A stretch of 64,000 nt of DNA from ENR-C587 sp942493235. Lineage in GTDB: Bacteria; Bacteroidota; Ignavibacteria; Kapaibacteriales; UBA2268. The stretch lies in the NCBI GenBank assembly GCA_942493235.1, contig OW818676.1, positions 2,108,001-2,172,000 on the forward strand, in the 5' to 3' direction. Shown piece by piece: positions 1-9,038 of this stretch. The notes under the pieces are model-generated. The model had not been told where the DNA came from and ran no database searches. It saw only the letters and a list, made by a program, of their open reading frames with translations. The position numbers and the translations under genes were made by a program. How positions within the stretch are numbered: the first letter of the stretch is position 1; every line of letters starts with the position of its first letter.

Positions 1-5
1 CCCCT

Positions 6-290
6 TTATTTTTGGTTTTTAAATATATTCTTCAGATATTCTAATTCAATTTGTAATTTCTCTTTTTCAATTCTTTCTTGTTCAGCTTTTTGGATAAATT
101 GTTCAGCTTGTCTTCTTGCAATTTCGGCATCAAGTTTTGCATTTTCAGCTTCGAGTTTGATTTTCCTATTGTCTTCTTCCAATAATTGGATTTCTCTTTT
201 ATTATCGGCAAGTTCATCTATAATGCCATCTTCGAGTTCCATTCTCGTTTTAATAATGTTATCATAGTATATTGGATTTGCTATGTGCAT
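6..290 (-). CDS. Rpn-type C-terminal-only paralogue (coiled coil, nuclease domain missing)
   Basis: This 94-residue protein starts with the same eight residues (MHIANPIY) as the full-length Rpn-like nuclease beside it. It then passes through a short linker straight into that protein's charged coiled-coil tail (from MELEDGIID onward). The whole PD-(D/E)XK nuclease domain is absent. The DNA of the tail is almost identical to the neighbour's, so this is a recent tandem copy with an internal in-frame deletion. The start region is shared with the neighbour (conserved bases before and after ATG), so it is probably translated. In E. coli, Rpn nucleases can be inhibited by a short protein made from their own C-terminus; a similar role here is inference only. 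A decaying fragment is the alternative. Confidence 0.6.
   Translation of the reverse strand: MHIANPIYYDNIIKTRMELEDGIIDELADNKREIQLLEEDNRKIKLEAENAKLDAEIARRQAEQFIQKAEQERIEKEKLQIELEYLKNIFKNQK
45..245. repeat. Direct repeat, copy 1 (Rpn coiled-coil segment)
   Basis: About 200 bp nearly identical to 501-701 at a constant offset of 456 bp, with only a few mismatches seen. It covers the coiled-coil coding part of both Rpn-like genes and marks a recent tandem duplication. Confidence 0.85.
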
Positions 291-299
291 ATAAATCAG

Positions 300-1424
300 C
301 TATTTATTTAACAATTTCTTTAATTCCGATAATTCGTTGCTTAGTTTCTCTATTTCAATTTTTTCGTTCTCACGTTCAATTTGTAATTTCTCTATTTCAA
401 TTTTTTCGTTTTCACGTTCAATTTGTAATTTCTCTATTTCAATTTTTTCGTTCTCACGTTCAATTTGTAATTTCTCTATTTCAATTTTTTCGTTCTCACG
501 TTCAATTTGTAATTTTTCTTTTTCAATTCTTTCTTGCTCAGCTTTTTGGATAAATTGTTCAGCTTGTCTTCTTGCAATTTCGGCATCAAGTTTTGCATTT
601 TCAGCTTCGAGTTTGATTTTCCTATTGTCTTCTTCCAATAATTGGATTTCTCTTTTATTATCGGCAAGTTCATCTATAATGCCATCTTCGAGTTCCATTC
701 TTTTTTTGACAGAGTTATCTAAAACCGCCGATTGTAATTTTCTAATTATCGGTCTATATTTTTCGGGAAAATCATCTTCGGAAACATTCAAAATATGTGA
801 ATTAAAGTCGATAGCATTAGTCTGGTCAAATACACTTAGTAATATTTCTAAGTCGTTACGACGTTTGTCTGTTAAGTACGGAATCTGAATAATATAGCTA
901 TCTAATGTCAAACTTTCTATAAAAGATTCCTTTTGATTAATTACATCGCCGGTAAGCAAGTCAAAATACTGACGACTGATTTTTATAGCACCGGACTTAA
1001 TATTATCTAATTTATGACCAAGAAAATAAATGGAAATAATCGGCAACCCGACCTTTCTACTTTTACCATTGATATTGATAATTCCTGTATTATCTTTATT
1101 GGCAAACTGCTGTCCAAGATAGCGGCGAAATCTCATAATATCAGTCGGAAATTTAGCTTTCTGTAATTCGATAATTACTTGCTTTTCGCCTTCATCTGTT
1201 TTGATTTTGGCAGAGAAATCCAGCCTATAAATAGTAAGAGACTGATATGATTTATGTTTTTTTTCATCATCAGCGAATTTAATGTCAGAAGCAAATTCTT
1301 GCGGAAGAATCTTCAATTCTTTAATATCTTCGCCAATAATTGATGAAATAACCAATTTGGCAATTTTTGAATCTTCCATCAAGTATTTGAAAACCACATC
1401 GTATATTGGATTTGCTATGTGCAT
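300..1424 (-). CDS. Rpn family recombination-promoting nuclease / PD-(D/E)XK nuclease family putative transposase
   Basis: A 374-residue protein of the Rpn / PD-(D/E)XK transposase-like family. The N-terminal nuclease part (about residues 1-240) carries the expected active-site residues: D69 in YRLDF, then E86, Q88 and K89 in IIELQKA. It is followed by a long charged coiled coil (residues about 243-374). This tail contains four 14-residue units (IEKLQIERENEKIE), each encoded by an exact or near-exact 42-bp DNA repeat. An internal Met (near residue 243, codon at 698) starts the same sequence that the truncated neighbour retains. Family members are DNA endonucleases linked to RecA-independent recombination and phage defence. 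No partner gene other than the truncated copy is seen. Function as a nuclease is well supported; biological role is inferred. Confidence 0.85.
   Translation of the reverse strand: MHIANPIYDVVFKYLMEDSKIAKLVISSIIGEDIKELKILPQEFASDIKFADDEKKHKSYQSLTIYRLDFSAKIKTDEGEKQVIIELQKAKFPTDIMRFRRYLGQQFANKDNTGIININGKSRKVGLPIISIYFLGHKLDNIKSGAIKISRQYFDLLTGDVINQKESFIESLTLDSYIIQIPYLTDKRRNDLEILLSVFDQTNAIDFNSHILNVSEDDFPEKYRPIIRKLQSAVLDNSVKKRMELEDGIIDELADNKREIQLLEEDNRKIKLEAENAKLDAEIARRQAEQFIQKAEQERIEKEKLQIERENEKIEIEKLQIERENEKIEIEKLQIERENEKIEIEKLQIERENEKIEIEKLSNELSELKKLLNK
345..512. repeat. Four tandem 42-bp repeats inside the Rpn coiled coil
   Basis: Units begin at 345, 387, 429 and 471 and differ at only a base or so. 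They preserve reading frame, each adding 14 residues (four helical turns) to the coiled coil. Copy number could vary by slippage or recombination. Confidence 0.9.
501..701. repeat. Direct repeat, copy 2 (Rpn coiled-coil segment)
   Basis: Partner of 45-245 at an offset of 456 bp. It lies inside the full-length Rpn-like gene. Confidence 0.85.
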
Positions 1425-1519
1425 ATAAATATCCGTTTAATAAATCACTTAATCATTATTTAGATGTATGGAAGGATAAATTATTGTATTATTTATTCAT
1501 TTGAGTTTGTGTTTAATAA

Positions 1520-1550
1520 AAAACCCGACTAATATTGATTGTCGGGTTTT
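1520..1550 (-). terminator. Rho-independent terminator after the first POT transporter
   Basis: Perfect 10-bp stem (AAAACCCGAC / GTCGGGTTTT, 1520-1529 and 1541-1550) with an 11-base loop. On the minus strand it is followed by a T run, and it sits just after the stop of the transporter gene. Confidence 0.85.
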
Positions 1551-1572
1551 AAATAAGTTAAATTATTTACAA

Positions 1573-3111
1573 TTATTTTGCTACTCTTTCAAGCCATTTA
1601 ACCATAAATAACATAGTAAACATTGAAATAGAGCAAGCGATAACAAATACTCCCCAAGTAGCCCAAATTGGAATATTTTCATAGAACAAGGTACCAATAA
1701 TTAACAATTGATTACCTACTGCTGTGGCACCAAGCCATGCACCTTGCATAACGCCTTGGTACTGTGGAGGTGCAACTTTAGAAACAAATGATAATCCTAA
1801 TGGGCTAATAAATAATTCAGCGACAGTTAGAATAAAATATGTTCCGATTAATAGTAATGGACTTACACGTTCAGCATTGGATAGCGTTCCAATTGCTTTT
1901 ACATGGTCAGCGTCAGGTAAAGAAACCGAACCAATAGCCATTACCACAAAAGCAATAGCTGCTATACCCATACCGATTGCAATTTTCCTTGGTGTTGACG
2001 GTTCTTTGCCTTTAGATTTTAACCATCCGAAAAATCCAATAACAATTGGAGTTAAAAATACAACAAAGAACGGATTAAAGAATTGGAATATTTCAGCACC
2101 TTCAATACTTGTAAAGCCCAGATTTATGTTAATCATTGATAAATCGGTATATTGTTGAGCAAAGAAAGTAAGTGTTACACCATTTTGATGGAAGGAGAAC
2201 CAGAAGAAAATAACAACACCAAATACAGCAAATAAAGCATATAAACGTTGTTTTATTTCTGCGGCACTCATTTCGATAACAGTTGATTTTGATTCTGCCG
2301 ATAATTTTTGCTTATCTGCAGGATTAGGAAGTTTGTTTCTATTATATATATAAATTACGATAGAAATTAACATAGCAATAATTGCCGCTCCAAATGCGTA
2401 CTGAAAACCGGTGTTAAAAACGTCCAAGTATTGAGCAGTAAACATTTTTAGGTCAACAATTGTTCCTTGAACTGATACTTCATTTGCAAGAGTTGTTAAT
2501 GTCTGTGTCGCTTCGGGTGATATTGTACCTGCAATATATTTATGGCATAGAGCAGGCAAATCAGAATTATATTTGAAACCATTTTGCAATACCCACCAAT
2601 TACGAATGCCTGTTGCAATAAGCGGAGCAAATAAGGCACCTACATTGATAAACATATAGAATAATTGGAAACCGGTATCACGTTTTGATGCGTATTGCGG
2701 ATCGTCGTACATCTGTCCAACTACTGCCTGAAGATTACCTTTAAATAAACCATTACCAAAGGCAATTGTAAATAAACCAAAGCAAGTCATTGCTAAATAT
2801 AAAGCGAAATTTGGTACCGGTGTTGGAGTAGGTATTGCTATCAATAAATAACCTACTGCCATAAGTATCAAACCGGTAAGAATTATGCCTTTGTATTTCT
2901 TGGTCTTATCGGCAATTATACCACCTACTAAAGCTAATAAATAAATCAAAGCATAGAAAATAGAATAAATGATTGTAGATTGTGTTTTCTCTAATCCAAA
3001 CTTTGACATTAAAAATAATGACAAAATTGCCATCATTATATAGAAACCAAACCTTTCTCCCATATTGGAGAGTGCCGCACCTATCAATCCCTTTGGATGC
3101 CCTTTAAACAT
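1573..3111 (-). CDS. POT family (peptide MFS) transporter 1
   Basis: A 512-residue integral membrane protein with 12 or more hydrophobic segments and typical proton-dependent oligopeptide transporter (POT/PTR2) motifs. These include the TM1 motif NMGERFGFY and GNGLFKGNLQAVVGQMY in the central N-terminal bundle. It should import di- or tripeptides or related compounds across the inner membrane with protons. The TM1 signature is normally ExxERFxYY; here the first Glu is Asn (NMGER), which may alter proton coupling. It is followed by its own terminator and separated from the second POT gene by 327 bp, so the two are probably transcribed separately. Substrate cannot be told from the sequence. Confidence 0.9.
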   Translation of the reverse strand: MFKGHPKGLIGAALSNMGERFGFYIMMAILSLFLMSKFGLEKTQSTIIYSIFYALIYLLALVGGIIADKTKKYKGIILTGLILMAVGYLLIAIPTPTPVPNFALYLAMTCFGLFTIAFGNGLFKGNLQAVVGQMYDDPQYASKRDTGFQLFYMFINVGALFAPLIATGIRNWWVLQNGFKYNSDLPALCHKYIAGTISPEATQTLTTLANEVSVQGTIVDLKMFTAQYLDVFNTGFQYAFGAAIIAMLISIVIYIYNRNKLPNPADKQKLSAESKSTVIEMSAAEIKQRLYALFAVFGVVIFFWFSFHQNGVTLTFFAQQYTDLSMININLGFTSIEGAEIFQFFNPFFVVFLTPIVIGFFGWLKSKGKEPSTPRKIAIGMGIAAIAFVVMAIGSVSLPDADHVKAIGTLSNAERVSPLLLIGTYFILTVAELFISPLGLSFVSKVAPPQYQGVMQGAWLGATAVGNQLLIIGTLFYENIPIWATWGVFVIACSISMFTMLFMVKWLERVAK

Positions 3112-3438
3112 TAAACCTCCATAATATAAATATAAAAATTTTAAAACATTAATTATTTACTTATCTAATTTTATCATTTTCTATATCAAATAGTATATAT
3201 CGCTTTTTAATGTTACTGTGGCTAAAGCCAAGTCGTAGTGTCAAATATTCTATTTCAAATAGTAAATGATATTATTTCAATTTTATTTATTTAAGTTATT
3301 CTCCTTTTTTATTATTTGTTTTAATTTATTTACTTATATCTTTTGTAAGAATATCAAAAAAGATATAGGTAAATTTCAATTATGTAAATTCATCAGACGG
3401 CTTAAAGTCATCTGATGAATTTATCTTTTTAGAAAAAA
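3112..3438. other. Intergenic region between the two POT genes
   Basis: No gene seen. It is AT-rich and holds a small stem at about 3218-3233 (TGGCT..AGCCA type) and the downstream terminator of the second transporter. The promoter of the first transporter should lie near 3112-3200 but no convincing consensus stands out. Confidence 0.5.
3385..3423 (-). terminator. Stem-loop terminator after the second POT transporter
   Basis: 13-bp inverted repeat (TAAATTCATCAGA at 3385-3397, complement at 3411-3423) directly downstream of the stop codon at 3439. The U tract on the minus strand is weak, so function is likely but not certain. Confidence 0.65.
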
Positions 3439-4812
3439 TTAGTCTGCACCGTGCATTCTGTTTAATAACCAGCGTGATAATAGTAATACTACTATACCTA
3501 AGCCGGCAACAAATCCTGCAATTCCTGCAAAAATTGTAAATGCTCCAAGTGAATTAACAAAACCGACCGAAAGTCCGGCTAATAGATTAGCTACGAACGA
3601 ACTAAGGAACCAAGCACCCATCATCATAGATGCTAATTTAATAGGAGCTAATTTCGTTACCATTGACAGCCCGATAGGAGAAATCAATAATTCACCTATA
3701 GTATGGAGTAAGTACGTACCGATTAGCCAGATAATACTTGCTTTTACAGTAGGGTCTTGAATGTCGCCTCCACGCTCCATAATCGCACCAAGCATGAATA
3801 AGAATCCGATACCGAGAGCTATCATACCAAGTCCCATTTTGATTGGTGTAGATGGATTTTTGCCTTTTTTAGAAAGTGCTATCCATAACCAAGAGAATAC
3901 CGGACCTAATATTATGATAAATATAGGATTAATTGCTTGGAACCAAGTAGTAGGGATTTCCCAGCCGAAAACTACTTTATTAATGTATGAATCAGTGTAT
4001 AAAGTCAATGTTGAGCCGGCTTGCTCAAAACCAGCCCAGAAGAAAGTAACAAAGAATAGTAATACAAAGATTACCGACAATTTGTCTTTTTCTTGTTTAG
4101 TTAGTGGAACTTTAACTTCTTTTTTCTCTGAAGGGTCTTTGCGAACCGGAGCAAGTCCTATATCGCCCAAATATTTATTTTGACCGAATAGATAGACTAA
4201 AAGCCCAAAAAACATACCGATAGCTGCGATTAAAAATCCATATTTGTAGCCATAAGTTTCACCGAAGTATCCGCAAACTATAGGAGCTAAGAATGCACCG
4301 CCATTAAATAGCATATAATAGATTGTATATGCACTATCGCGGCGTGGGTCGCCCTGCTCATATAAGTCGCCTATCATAGATGAAGCTGTCGGTTTGAAAA
4401 ATCCGTTACCGATAGCAAGTACTGTAAGCCCTCCGATAAATAAAGCTATATTACTCATCTCGCCAAATAGACCGGCATTAGTTGCCAGAGTAAAATGCCC
4501 AATCATGATTAATATTCCGCCGATTACTACCGAGCGTCGTTTGCCAATAAACTTATCTGCTAATACACCACCAAATAATGGAAGTAAATAGCAAGCACCT
4601 GTAAATAATCCGTAAATTAAGCCGGCTGTACTTGGGTCGATGCCCATACCGCCTAAAAAGCCTTTATTCGAAGTTAAGGTGTTAATCATGTACAAAACTA
4701 AAAATGCTCGCATGCCATAGTAGCTGAATCGTTCCCAGATTGATGTGAAAGAAATCAGATACAGTCCGGGCGGCTGTTTCAATTTCTGTGCTTTGTTAAT
4801 AGCTTCTGCCAT
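3439..4812 (-). CDS. POT family (peptide MFS) transporter 2
   Basis: A 457-residue inner membrane transporter of the POT/PTR2 family and a distant paralogue of the neighbouring gene. TM1 carries SIWERFSYYGMRAFLVLYM, the central N-terminal region has IGNGFFKPTASSMIGDLY, and the C-terminal half has GTYLLHTIGELLISPIGLSMV, all typical of the family. As in the paralogue, the first Glu of the ExxERFxYY motif is replaced (Ser here, SIWER). Probable role is uptake of small peptides with protons. It is separated from the large T9SS gene by 184 bp and is probably a single-gene transcript. Substrate is unknown. Confidence 0.9.
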   Translation of the reverse strand: MAEAINKAQKLKQPPGLYLISFTSIWERFSYYGMRAFLVLYMINTLTSNKGFLGGMGIDPSTAGLIYGLFTGACYLLPLFGGVLADKFIGKRRSVVIGGILIMIGHFTLATNAGLFGEMSNIALFIGGLTVLAIGNGFFKPTASSMIGDLYEQGDPRRDSAYTIYYMLFNGGAFLAPIVCGYFGETYGYKYGFLIAAIGMFFGLLVYLFGQNKYLGDIGLAPVRKDPSEKKEVKVPLTKQEKDKLSVIFVLLFFVTFFWAGFEQAGSTLTLYTDSYINKVVFGWEIPTTWFQAINPIFIIILGPVFSWLWIALSKKGKNPSTPIKMGLGMIALGIGFLFMLGAIMERGGDIQDPTVKASIIWLIGTYLLHTIGELLISPIGLSMVTKLAPIKLASMMMGAWFLSSFVANLLAGLSVGFVNSLGAFTIFAGIAGFVAGLGIVVLLLSRWLLNRMHGAD

Positions 4813-4952
4813 GTCTCTTCATATCCTTTTAAAAATACAATAAATATACAAACTTGCAATATACTGATTTCTTTGTTTTTGTAAAAGGAATATTTTTCAA
4901 CAATCGAAATTAAATGGTGATTTATAATTGATTTAGCTGATGAATGAGTAAT

Positions 4953-4984
4953 CCCCATCGGAAATATTTATTGTTCCGATGGGG
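4953..4984 (-). terminator. Stem-loop terminator after the 1.3-kb-residue T9SS protein gene
   Basis: 11-bp perfect stem CCCCATCGGAA (4953-4963) with TTCCGATGGGG (4974-4984), loop of 10 bases, 12 bp past the stop codon. No strong U run follows. Confidence 0.65.
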
Positions 4985-4996
4985 TAGGGGGAAATC

Positions 4997-7900
4997 TTAT
5001 TTCCTATATAAAATCTTTCTTGAATATATCTCGCCTTTTGCTGTATAGACTATAAAATAGTTTCCTTGACTGATTTTTTTTGGTTTGTATTCAAATTCGT
5101 ATTTGCCCGGTTTGGCTTTTGCTTCTAATAATGTTTCGACTTTATTACCTAAAACATCATATAATTCCAATAATATCGATGAGGATTTATCTACATTGAA
5201 ATATATCTTAGTTGATTCCGAAAAGGGATTCGGATAATTGCTTAGTATTTCGGTTTTTGTACTGTCAAATATTCGAGTAGTGTTTGGCAGGCTGTTTGAT
5301 AGAATGCAATAGCTCGTGTCATTGGCTATTATTGAATTATCACAATCAGTAAAGTAAAAATTCCTGATATAAATTTTCCCTTGTGGAATATCAGGATTCT
5401 TCATTTTGAAAAATAAGATTTTGGTGTAACCCGGTGTATTGAACACATCTGCAAAATCAATAATATAAGTACTGTCATCCTCACTGATTTTAAACTCATC
5501 GTAATAATGTTTTTTATCAATCGGTTCCAATAATTCTTTATCACAAATTATTTGCCCTTTTATATTCAAGTTTGTGTAGGAAATGTCTCGGTCTAAGTGC
5601 ACTGTCAGAGTGTCGCCACTCTCTCCGTATAAGGTGTCGAGGCTTAATGAGAAGGTTACAGGAGTGTCAAATGAAATAGACTTTGCTGTATCGCTCATAG
5701 TGCAGCCGTTAGGATTAGTAATCCTAACCCATGCAGACTCTAAAGAATTTCTCTGAATAAATATAGTCTGAGTAGTGTCTCCGGTTGACCATAAATATTT
5801 ACAACCCGGATTTTTTGCATCTAATGTAAATGAACCGCAGGAGTGAACGAAATTGTCGAATGGTAATTCTATACCCTGAAATACCGGTCTTGTTTCGTAT
5901 TTATAATAATTACAACCCTCGTTTTGGCTTCCGGCAAGTATGGAAGTTCGTATAGTATCTCTCGGTAATTCTAAACCCCATCCATAATATTCATACTGCC
6001 TTTTTAAAACTCCGCTATATTCAATTACCAAATCAGGTTCGGCACTATTAGGATTATAGGGCAGAGTATAATCAGATAAAAGTATAAATTCCTGAATATG
6101 ATTACCATAACTGAAATTCTGAGTAAATCTATCACTTTGATTTACACAATAAATATCTTGCTCAATTGCACTATGACCATTAATCGTTACTAATTCAGTA
6201 GGTATAATATATGTTTGATATGTTTTTTCTTTTAAAGTAAAATCTTTCATTTCTTGCCCGCTAATGTTTTTAACTGTAATACGAACTTTAAATGTATCCA
6301 AATCGCAGAATAAATCCCCGTCTATTTCCTTTGTAATCTCAAATTGCTTAATTGCCGGACGAAGCTTTACTTCGGTTTTACCGATTTTATTAGGGCATTC
6401 GTCATCGCCGTTAAGTACGATTTTATTTGTTACTAAGTTTGTATCGGTCGGTAACTCTTCAACTAATGCAGTCAGGTAAATGTTTTTTCTTCCGCTGCTA
6501 TCCATATCGCTTCTATTGATTGTACAAATAAGTTTATTGTTTAGATATTCAAAGTCGCCGCTAATATATCTAAATCCATTTGGCAGCAAATCTTCCAGAA
6601 CAAGCAAACTGCTGTCGGTAGGAATATCTTTCCATACGTCAAAAGTAAACGTTACTTCATCGCCGAGGCAGGGTGCATAATTATTGCAATATGTATTTAC
6701 ACTTGTCCCGACAGGTCTTAAGCGTATATCGTCAAAGAGGTATGAAAAATAATTAAAAGTATTTGTATCCATCATATCGCCAATAACAAAATAGTCCATA
6801 TTTGAACGAGGTTTGAAGGGTTGTGTTTTCCATTGCACCCATTTCATAGTAGGAATACTATCAAGTTTATACCATTGTTGCTTGTCGCTCAATGAAAAAG
6901 AATCTTTAGCACTATTGGTTACTAATGGGTCATCAAAATCTAAATAAAATTTTATTTTATGACAATACTTAGTGCATTCTATTAATGACCTTCGAATATT
7001 TATAAAAAAATCAACTACATATTGTTTATTTGTATCCAATGGTATTTCGATTTTTTGATATAAAATAATTGGAGAAATTGGAATAAGTGTCATTGGATGT
7101 CTCAATCTTAGATATATATTATTTGAAATAAAATCTTCGTCCCATGTATCAGGGTTATTTACATAATAAGAAATTGCATGTCCAATTGTAAGATGAGTAT
7201 TTTTCAGTAGAAATGGAAAAGTCTCCTGTACATTATCATATCCGGCTTCTTGAATACTGGAATATTCAAGTTTTGAATTTCGTAAAATAAAATAATAAAC
7301 AAAAAAGTAAAATCTCTGAAAATATGTATAAGAATGATTATTAGAAGCTATCAAGGTATTACTTTCAATTTTTTTCGATTTCCAAACATTATTGGTGAAG
7401 TTTTCTTTATCAAACAAATAATAATCATACCGAGCCCAAAATCCTCTTGAATATTCTTTATTTTCAAGAAAAATACTGTATTGGTCTAAGTTTCTACCCG
7501 CTCTTTGATAATTCTCAAACCCGCCATAAAGCAAAACATTACAATCATTCGTATTTGTATTTATTTGAGAATATTTTAATTTTATATGAACAAAAGCAAT
7601 ATTCCCTGTGTCTGTTTGATTTACAGGCAAATATGAAAGGAATACATAAGATGAATTTTGTAATGAAGGAATATAATTCATTGTGTCATCTAAAACAAAC
7701 ACTTTGCCAGGATACCTCTCGTAAGAATAACTTAATACTTTAAAATCAATTGCTGTATCCGCATTTATGTCGTTTTTTAATAAGTCTCTTATTGATAATT
7801 TAACTGTATCACCCCAATTTATTGATAAAGAATCATCTCTACCAATTATATTATTTTGGGCATCATTCTTAACATACAATTTATATCTTAGAGGATTTTC

Positions 7901-8968
7901 TTTATAACCGAATTCATCTGTTAATCTGTAACCTAAACTCTGAAGAATATTAATTTCGTCTTGATGTGGAATTCTACGATACTTTCCATTTTGAATATCA
8001 TTATATGATAATATGTATAGAGAATCAATACTATCATCAGTTAATATATTATCAGGGGAGCTATCACATTCCGAACCATTACAGCGAATAGGTAAGTACT
8101 TATCTTTTGTTTTGTATCTTATATTATAAGAGTCCGGATACTTTAATATTTTATTTGCAATTTGATAATTTAATAAATTTTCAGAATCAAGTATCGGTAT
8201 CGTATCATTTTCATTAATAACACATAAATGCTTATCAAAAAAAGCAAAGCTGATCCTTTCTATACCTAAAGAAATATTAGTACTATTAAGCTCGCTAAAT
8301 GATGAAAAGCATCCAAGTAAGATGAATATTTCTTTTAATGTATATGAGTATAAATCTCGTTTTGTAAAAAAATAAGTACTATCAATTTCATAATTAAATG
8401 TTTTATTTAAAACATTTGTTTCCCATTCTTTATGAAAATTATAATATAATGTTCCATTATAAGGTAATTTGTTTACAAAAATATTATAAGGAGACCTCCC
8501 GCATATTAATGTTTTAGCAACAGCATTTTCAATTAAAGTACTTGAGTTACTCGAATATTGCAATAGGACGGGAGAACCAAAAACATAAGAATATTCAGAA
8601 TTTTGCCATGAATACTGCATAATTCTAATTATACAAGTATCTTCAAGAAATGCCTTATCGAATAATACTGATAAATCTCGAAAAACTGCACAAACTGCAT
8701 TTCTATATTTTTCGCCTTTTGTAGTATTATTAATTTTGGTAGTGTCGAAGAATCCTGTTTTAGGATAGAGTGTATCTTCAATAAAATCCAATCTGAAAGG
8801 AAATATGTCAACTGAGATAGTATTTGAACTTTGCAATTTGTTATCGTTTTTGTTACTAAAATCAAAATTACAAAATTCAAATTGAGCAGCTCCTTGTTCA
8901 TAAATCCGAACTTGAGAATACATATTAACAGTTGTTGTGATTAATAATAAAATAATTATGTACTTCAT
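4997..8968 (-). CDS. Large secreted protein with DUF11-like domain and T9SS type A sorting domain
   Basis: About 1323 residues from the ATG at 8968. That start is preferred over an upstream GTG because AAGGTG lies 7-8 bases before it. The N-terminus is a signal peptide (MKYIIILLLITTTVNMYSQ). A conserved-repeat/DUF11-like beta domain lies in the middle (CNNYAPCLGDEVTFTFDVW...). The last 80 or so residues are a T9SS type A sorting domain: SNYPNPFSESTKIYF, then LYDVLGNKVETL and a GNYFIVYTAKGE-type end. The protein should cross the outer membrane by type IX secretion and be anchored or released. The first 800 residues match nothing I recognise. Role is probably adhesion or cell-surface structure, by analogy only. 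Confidence 0.8.
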   Translation of the reverse strand: MKYIIILLLITTTVNMYSQVRIYEQGAAQFEFCNFDFSNKNDNKLQSSNTISVDIFPFRLDFIEDTLYPKTGFFDTTKINNTTKGEKYRNAVCAVFRDLSVLFDKAFLEDTCIIRIMQYSWQNSEYSYVFGSPVLLQYSSNSSTLIENAVAKTLICGRSPYNIFVNKLPYNGTLYYNFHKEWETNVLNKTFNYEIDSTYFFTKRDLYSYTLKEIFILLGCFSSFSELNSTNISLGIERISFAFFDKHLCVINENDTIPILDSENLLNYQIANKILKYPDSYNIRYKTKDKYLPIRCNGSECDSSPDNILTDDSIDSLYILSYNDIQNGKYRRIPHQDEINILQSLGYRLTDEFGYKENPLRYKLYVKNDAQNNIIGRDDSLSINWGDTVKLSIRDLLKNDINADTAIDFKVLSYSYERYPGKVFVLDDTMNYIPSLQNSSYVFLSYLPVNQTDTGNIAFVHIKLKYSQINTNTNDCNVLLYGGFENYQRAGRNLDQYSIFLENKEYSRGFWARYDYYLFDKENFTNNVWKSKKIESNTLIASNNHSYTYFQRFYFFVYYFILRNSKLEYSSIQEAGYDNVQETFPFLLKNTHLTIGHAISYYVNNPDTWDEDFISNNIYLRLRHPMTLIPISPIILYQKIEIPLDTNKQYVVDFFINIRRSLIECTKYCHKIKFYLDFDDPLVTNSAKDSFSLSDKQQWYKLDSIPTMKWVQWKTQPFKPRSNMDYFVIGDMMDTNTFNYFSYLFDDIRLRPVGTSVNTYCNNYAPCLGDEVTFTFDVWKDIPTDSSLLVLEDLLPNGFRYISGDFEYLNNKLICTINRSDMDSSGRKNIYLTALVEELPTDTNLVTNKIVLNGDDECPNKIGKTEVKLRPAIKQFEITKEIDGDLFCDLDTFKVRITVKNISGQEMKDFTLKEKTYQTYIIPTELVTINGHSAIEQDIYCVNQSDRFTQNFSYGNHIQEFILLSDYTLPYNPNSAEPDLVIEYSGVLKRQYEYYGWGLELPRDTIRTSILAGSQNEGCNYYKYETRPVFQGIELPFDNFVHSCGSFTLDAKNPGCKYLWSTGDTTQTIFIQRNSLESAWVRITNPNGCTMSDTAKSISFDTPVTFSLSLDTLYGESGDTLTVHLDRDISYTNLNIKGQIICDKELLEPIDKKHYYDEFKISEDDSTYIIDFADVFNTPGYTKILFFKMKNPDIPQGKIYIRNFYFTDCDNSIIANDTSYCILSNSLPNTTRIFDSTKTEILSNYPNPFSESTKIYFNVDKSSSILLELYDVLGNKVETLLEAKAKPGKYEFEYKPKKISQGNYFIVYTAKGEIYSRKILYRK

Positions 8969-8998
8969 GGTTATCACCTTGATAAAAATAAATAATTA

Positions 8999-9028
8999 TT
9001 CAACCTACGGTTTGAACCGTAGGTTGAA
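8999..9028 (-). terminator. Terminator hairpin after the SprB-repeat T9SS gene
   Basis: 14-bp perfect inverted repeat (TTCAACCTACGGTT at 8999-9012, complement at 9015-9028), 10 bp after the stop at 9039. A closely related hairpin (CAACCTATG.. type) lies at 12905-12938. Confidence 0.75.
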
Positions 9029-9038
9029 TATAAATCAA

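Noticed and set aside
337..888. Long plus-strand open frame rich in Ser/Phe repeats
   Set aside because: Antisense shadow of the repeat-built coiled coil of the Rpn gene; low complexity follows from the 42-bp repeats.
1724..2158. 144-codon plus-strand open frame
   Set aside because: Antisense shadow of the first POT transporter; no protein-like pattern.
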